Origin: Bacteroidales bacterium
Lineage (GTDB): Bacteria; Bacteroidota; Bacteroidia; Bacteroidales; Lentimicrobiaceae
Length of the DNA: 32,976 nucleotides
Assembly (NCBI GenBank): GCA_024636955.1
Contig: JAGXGB010000068.1
Location: 1-32,976, forward strand
Reading direction: 5' to 3'
How positions within the stretch are numbered: the first letter of the stretch is position 1; each line of letters starts with the position of its first letter. The translations under genes were made by a program, and so were the position numbers. A model generated the notes under the pieces. It was given only the letters and a program-made list of their open reading frames with translations, was not told the DNA's origin and ran no database searches. Below, piece after piece: positions 31,098 to 32,976 of this stretch.

Positions 31098-32976
31098 TTG
31101 GGGGCAAAGTTTACGCAGTGCAAGGGTTTCCCGTCTGGGATAAATTACTTTCAGCGCATCGCAGGTGTACTCGCATTTGTTTTGTTATGCACCCCCTTTC
31201 TGATTGCCCAAAATAATGTCCAAAATGTTCTTCAAAACAACACACAAAGCGGCAATCAATACAACTCCCAACGCTCAGCACTAAGCTCAGCCCAACAAGC
31301 CCAACAATCAACCCAACAAGATATTCAGATCATTTGGCCGCTTACCAATGATGGTGAGGCGGTTTACACATCGGGCATAGCGGAGGCTTCTTTTTCAGCA
31401 GGTGCCGGATTGCTTGATTTCAGGTTTGATTCAGTGAATGGTGCCACCGCGGGTGGGTGGAACAGTCGCGATTTAAACACTACTAACTATTACGAGTACA
31501 GGATATCGCCCGAAAGGGATGCCTCAATAGTCATCAATGAATTGAATTTTGAAGTGAGCCTGAGCCTGGTGAATATGCGTACTGCGGTGCATTATTCGAA
31601 GGATGGCTTTAACATGGAGTCGGTGCCTGTGGCTGCAAGCGTGTTTGTTGGTCGCAATAGTGCCCGGAACCTGCATGTGGAAACAAATATTGTTGTTTCA
31701 TACCCCGAAACATTGAGCGTGAGAATATACGGCTGGAGCGCCCCCACTCCGGCCGTTACGTTCTTTACCAGAAATGCTGAGTTTAAAGGATCTACACTGG
31801 GACCGCTGGAAGTATTGGAGCCCAGAGGAGTAGAAGGAGACACGATGAATGTGGAAGAGGGAATAACCCGCGGACCTTTGGGAATTCCAATAATATTTAA
31901 TGTAACCGGCGGAGGTTCATATTGCGAGGGTGGTGCAGGAGTTGATAATATAAGCCTTGATGGCTCGGAGACCGACGTTAATTACGTGCTTTACCTGAAT
32001 GGGAATCCAACGGCAACTGCCCTACCGGGAACCGGTGCGCCGCTGACTTTTCCGCCTGTTACGGCCGCCGGGACTTATACCATTGGAGCCACACATGTTG
32101 ATTTATCCTTTATCATGATGGACGGCTCAGCGTTAGTAACGATTCTTCCAAATGTAACCCCGGCTGTTTCAATTTCAGCCAATCCGGGTAATAATATCTG
32201 TGCAGGCACTTCGGTCACATTCACGGCAACCCCTGTAAACGGTGGAGCAACACCGGGATACCAGTGGTACATTGGGGCAAACCCTGTTGCGGGTGAAACG
32301 AATCAAACTTTTACTACTACCACGCTTACCAACGGTAACCAGGTGCGGGTGGTAATGACTTCAAGTGAGCCTTGTGCGGTACCGGCAACGGCGACAAGCA
32401 ACACCATCACCATGACGGTGAACCCGGTGCTGACGCCATCGGTTGTCATCAATGCATCGGCAACCACCATTTGTGCCGGAACATCGGTAACGTTCACAGC
32501 TGCCCCGGTTATTAACGGAGGCACTGCACCTCAATTTCAGTGGAAGGTTAACGGCGTGAATGTTGCCAATCCGCTGGGCAATAATGCTACCTATACTACA
32601 AGTTCACTTGCCAACGGCGATGTTGTAACTGTTGAACTTACTTCCAATGCGGTATGCGCAATCCCGGCAACGGTAATCAGCAACCCGATCACGATGACGG
32701 TTAACCCAATAGTGGTGCCGGAGGTTTCGATAGTTGCTGATGTGAATGATATTTGTCCGGGTACGTTGGTAACCTTCACCGCCACGCCTGTAAACGGCGG
32801 TTCCTCCCCTTCCTACCAGTGGCGACTGAATGGTGTGAATGTGGGAACCAACAATGCCGTTTATTCCTCCACTACGCTTGCAAATGGCGATCAGGTATCG
32901 GTGGTGCTTACTTCAAATGCCAATTGTGCGGCACCAACCACAGCAACCGGCAATGTGATAACCATGACCGTGAGAC
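31098..32976 (+). CDS. 5' part of a secreted Ig-like-repeat surface protein (runs off the window)
   Basis: The frame is open from the stop at 31080-31082 to the last base, over 600 codons. No ATG precedes the signal peptide; the best start is the TTG at 31098, giving a signal peptide whose core is RIAGVLAFVLLCTPFLIAQ. An ATA at 31140 sits exactly where an ATG would give the classic start MNYFQRIAG, so the start may be mutated or misassembled. After a Gln/Asn-rich linker and a unique domain (about 31330-31910), Ig-like repeats of about 85 residues begin, each with ICAGTSVTFTATPVNGG, YQW..., LANGDQV...LTSNA, and ITMTVNP; at least three are visible. Such proteins are usually exported by the type IX system and end in a sorting domain, which would lie beyond the window. 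Confidence 0.85.
   Translation, partial: MGAKFTQCKGFPSGINYFQRIAGVLAFVLLCTPFLIAQNNVQNVLQNNTQSGNQYNSQRSALSSAQQAQQSTQQDIQIIWPLTNDGEAVYTSGIAEASFSAGAGLLDFRFDSVNGATAGGWNSRDLNTTNYYEYRISPERDASIVINELNFEVSLSLVNMRTAVHYSKDGFNMESVPVAASVFVGRNSARNLHVETNIVVSYPETLSVRIYGWSAPTPAVTFFTRNAEFKGSTLGPLEVLEPRGVEGDTMNVEEGITRGPLGIPIIFNVTGGGSYCEGGAGVDNISLDGSETDVNYVLYLNGNPTATALPGTGAPLTFPPVTAAGTYTIGATHVDLSFIMMDGSALVTILPNVTPAVSISANPGNNICAGTSVTFTATPVNGGATPGYQWYIGANPVAGETNQTFTTTTLTNGNQVRVVMTSSEPCAVPATATSNTITMTVNPVLTPSVVINASATTICAGTSVTFTAAPVINGGTAPQFQWKVNGVNVANPLGNNATYTTSSLANGDVVTVELTSNAVCAIPATVISNPITMTVNPIVVPEVSIVADVNDICPGTLVTFTATPVNGGSSPSYQWRLNGVNVGTNNAVYSSTTLANGDQVSVVLTSNANCAAPTTATGNVITMTVR

Noticed and set aside
32968..32976. 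Last bases gagac as the start of another adapter
   Set aside because: Only five bases match the adapter; too short to distinguish from genomic sequence, although neighbouring repeats would predict gtgaaccc here.

Overview
The window reads as a contig from a member of the Bacteroidota. Evidence: one protein ends in a type B (gliding-associated) and another in a type A type IX secretion sorting domain; there is a giant SprB-repeat adhesin; a lipoprotein carries an acidic stretch directly after the lipobox cysteine; and the one clear promoter has the Bacteroidota TTTG / TAnnTTTG form. Intergenic DNA is crowded with short palindromic and tandem repeats. The first 27 bases are not genomic: they are the tail of an Illumina Nextera transposase adapter, so the left end is a true assembly end.

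Layout. 1-6268: adapter, the 3' end of a surface protein, and a 1912-residue adhesin of about 16 SprB-type repeats. 6269-6630: repeats only. 6631-11304 (minus strand): a secreted propeller protein, a hybrid histidine kinase, and a receiver protein whose phospho-acceptor Asp is Glu. 11305-12952: a 1.6-kb gene-free stretch with three related hairpin/tandem-repeat modules and a helically phased 11-bp repeat. 12953-27987 (plus strand): a tightly packed defence locus. 27968-29050 (minus): an unidentified multi-pass membrane protein. 29051-31097: repeat-rich DNA around one lipoprotein gene. 31098-32976: the 5' part of a second large Ig-like-repeat surface protein that runs off the right end.

The defence locus is the centre of interest. 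Its frame is a type I restriction-modification system: a single-TRD HsdS-like protein, HsdM, full-length HsdS, HsdR, and a YgjP-type metallopeptidase. Between hsdS and hsdR sit five extra genes: a DUF3010-like protein, a Ser/Thr protein kinase, a long prokaryotic Argonaute whose visible catalytic positions are substituted (Gly, Phe, Asn), a protein with two C-terminal membrane helices overlapping the Argonaute gene by 13 bp, and an AlbA_2/Schlafen-type ATP-binding protein overlapping the latter by 4 bp. Inactive long Argonautes paired with membrane proteins are known abortive-infection systems. Nesting one, with a kinase and a DUF3010 protein, inside a type I R-M operon is the best candidate here for an undescribed composite system. 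The locus also carries decay: a dinD remnant between hsdM and hsdS, and a PIN-domain gene cut off after about 26 codons at the right edge.

By eye the locus is more AT-rich than the flanking adhesin genes, which fits horizontal acquisition. Inverted copies of a 10-bp tandem repeat bracket it on both sides.
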